Source of the DNA: Nitrospirota bacterium
GTDB taxonomy: Bacteria; Nitrospirota; UBA9217
DNA length: 6,147 bases
Assembly: GCA_027456925.1 (NCBI GenBank)
Contig: DAIDTZ010000324.1
Span: 1 to 6,147, forward strand
Direction: 5' to 3'
In this document: one piece after another, positions 5,585-6,147 of the stretch
How positions within the stretch are numbered: position 1 is the stretch's first letter
Layout: each line of letters begins with the position of its first letter
Program-made: the position numbers and the translations under genes
Notes under the pieces: generated by a model
What the model saw: the letters and a program-made list of their open reading frames with translations, nothing else
Told to the model about the DNA's origin: nothing
Database searches by the model: none

Positions 5585-6031
5585 TCATGCTTTCTTGTAC
5601 GCCGCGATGGTCATGCGTTCCATCAGCGGCACGCGGCAATTGACGCCGTTCTTTCGTGATCGCGCGGCATGCAGCCGCCGTGCCTGTGCGAAGCCGGAAT
5701 GGGTGAAATAACTGGCAACGTGCACCGCGTACAGCCGTTTCAACGGTTCATGGGACAGAAGGTGCTTCACGATCGATGACCCGATCCCTTTTCTTCTGCT
5801 GTCCTCGAAAAGCGAGAGGCATCCGGCATCCCGTTCTTTTTTCATGATCCCGAACCCTATGATTCGCTCGTCCTCCGCCGCAATCACGATCTCGGCTTCC
5901 GCAAGAGCGTCGCTCTGCCCGTGTTTCGAAAGATACTCATAGACCCTCACCCGGTCCGTGTCCGTGGCGTGCCGGATGACAACCATCTTATCGGTAATGC
6001 TCGAAATACCCGTCTTCTTCGGATCTGACAT
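5585..6031 (-). CDS. GNAT family N-acetyltransferase
   Basis: A 148-residue protein with the GCN5-related acetyltransferase fold, expected to move an acetyl group from acetyl-CoA to an amine. After a short variable N-terminus, VVIRHATDTDRVRVYEYLSK (17-36) is the usual first strand and helix. EIVIAAEDERIIGFGIMKK (47-65) covers the central strands. The acetyl-CoA pyrophosphate loop is R79-R-K-G-I-G84 in SRRKGIGSSIVKHLL, matching (Q/R)xxGxG. ASYFTHSGF (106-114) is the typical late motif B Tyr/Gly-Phe region. The substrate cannot be deduced. The ATG at 6031 is chosen because AAGGAG (6043-6038) lies 6 bases upstream. The frame stays open to the window edge, but an earlier TTG at 6103 falls inside a terminator hairpin. 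It is followed on the same strand by the oxidoreductase gene after 91 bases. Confidence 0.87.
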   Translation of the reverse strand: MSDPKKTGISSITDKMVVIRHATDTDRVRVYEYLSKHGQSDALAEAEIVIAAEDERIIGFGIMKKERDAGCLSLFEDSRRKGIGSSIVKHLLSHEPLKRLYAVHVASYFTHSGFAQARRLHAARSRKNGVNCRVPLMERMTIAAYKKA

Positions 6032-6037
6032 GTGCGT

Positions 6038-6043
6038 CTCCTT
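6038..6043 (-). promoter_or_regulatory. Ribosome binding site deciding the GNAT start
   Basis: AAGGAG on the minus strand, 6 bases from the ATG at 6031-6029, is an almost ideal Shine-Dalgarno sequence. It selects this ATG over the upstream in-frame TTG at 6103-6101, whose codons would run through a terminator stem. Confidence 0.75.
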
Positions 6044-6074
6044 CCCCGCTCCCGGCCTCACGAGCTGCCGTGAT

Positions 6075-6111
6075 AAAAAAACCGGCCTTCGGAAGAGAGA
6101 CAAAAGCCGGT
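6075..6111 (-). terminator. Intrinsic terminator on the minus strand upstream of the GNAT gene
   Basis: Read on the minus strand, ACCGGC (6111-6106) pairs perfectly with GCCGGT (6086-6081). The stem continues with T6105-T6102 against G6087-G6090, as two A-U pairs flanked by two G-U wobbles, leaving an 11-base loop. Seven T residues (6081-6075) follow directly. This is a classic rho-independent terminator for transcription entering from beyond 6147. No plus-strand T-run is present. It sits only 43 bases before the GNAT ATG, so it either ends an upstream gene or transcript or acts as a leader attenuator for GNAT. Confidence 0.75.
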
Positions 6112-6147
6112 GTCGAGCCGTTCGCCCGTCCCTGGTCCTTGCCGCCG

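Noticed and set aside
6032..6103. Longer GNAT start at the TTG at 6103
   Set aside because: The added residues are coded by the terminator stem, loop and T-run, and AAGGAG at ideal spacing supports the ATG at 6031.

Overview
The window is a stretch of bacterial chromosome, GC-rich except for two AT-rich gaps. It holds five well-supported protein genes, a possible fragment of a sixth at the left edge, and two structured non-coding gaps. The best lineage clue is a four-cysteine C-terminal module (LPICASCKKIRDDKGYW) on the membrane sensor. I associate this module with signalling proteins of Geobacter-like, Desulfobacterota and Nitrospirota bacteria. A DUF2844-DUF3443 gene pair also fits a proteobacterial-type Gram-negative cell. 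I cannot name a genus.

Plus-strand block (136-4349). A small exported DUF2844 protein overlaps by 14 bases the gene for a 599-residue lipoprotein, which carries two bacterial Ig-like (BIG2) repeats followed by a DUF3443 domain. Forty bases later comes a 639-residue membrane receptor. It has a six-helix N-terminal module built from three similar helix pairs, a periplasmic CHASE sensor domain, a final membrane helix and a cytoplasmic four-Cys module, with no kinase, cyclase or diguanylate cyclase domain. No terminator is visible between these genes, so they may form one transcript.

Convergent gap (4350-4554). It contains a small hairpin and an AT-rich imperfect inverted-repeat element whose short GATAAA/TTATC-type units recur about every 10-11 bases.

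Minus-strand block (6031 down to 4555). A GNAT acetyltransferase is followed by a thioredoxin-reductase-like flavoprotein. An AT-rich gap with direct repeats separates them. A clear minus-strand intrinsic terminator lies just upstream of the acetyltransferase and helps settle its start codon.

The most interesting reading is that the DUF3443 domain has the full signature layout of a two-lobed pepsin-type aspartic peptidase: D276TGS and D487SGS, a flap-like segment, and an ILG-type motif in each lobe. If so, the plus-strand block encodes a surface-tethered putative protease, a small secreted partner and a transmembrane sensor. The motifs are visible in the sequence. Peptidase activity and the link to the sensor are inference.
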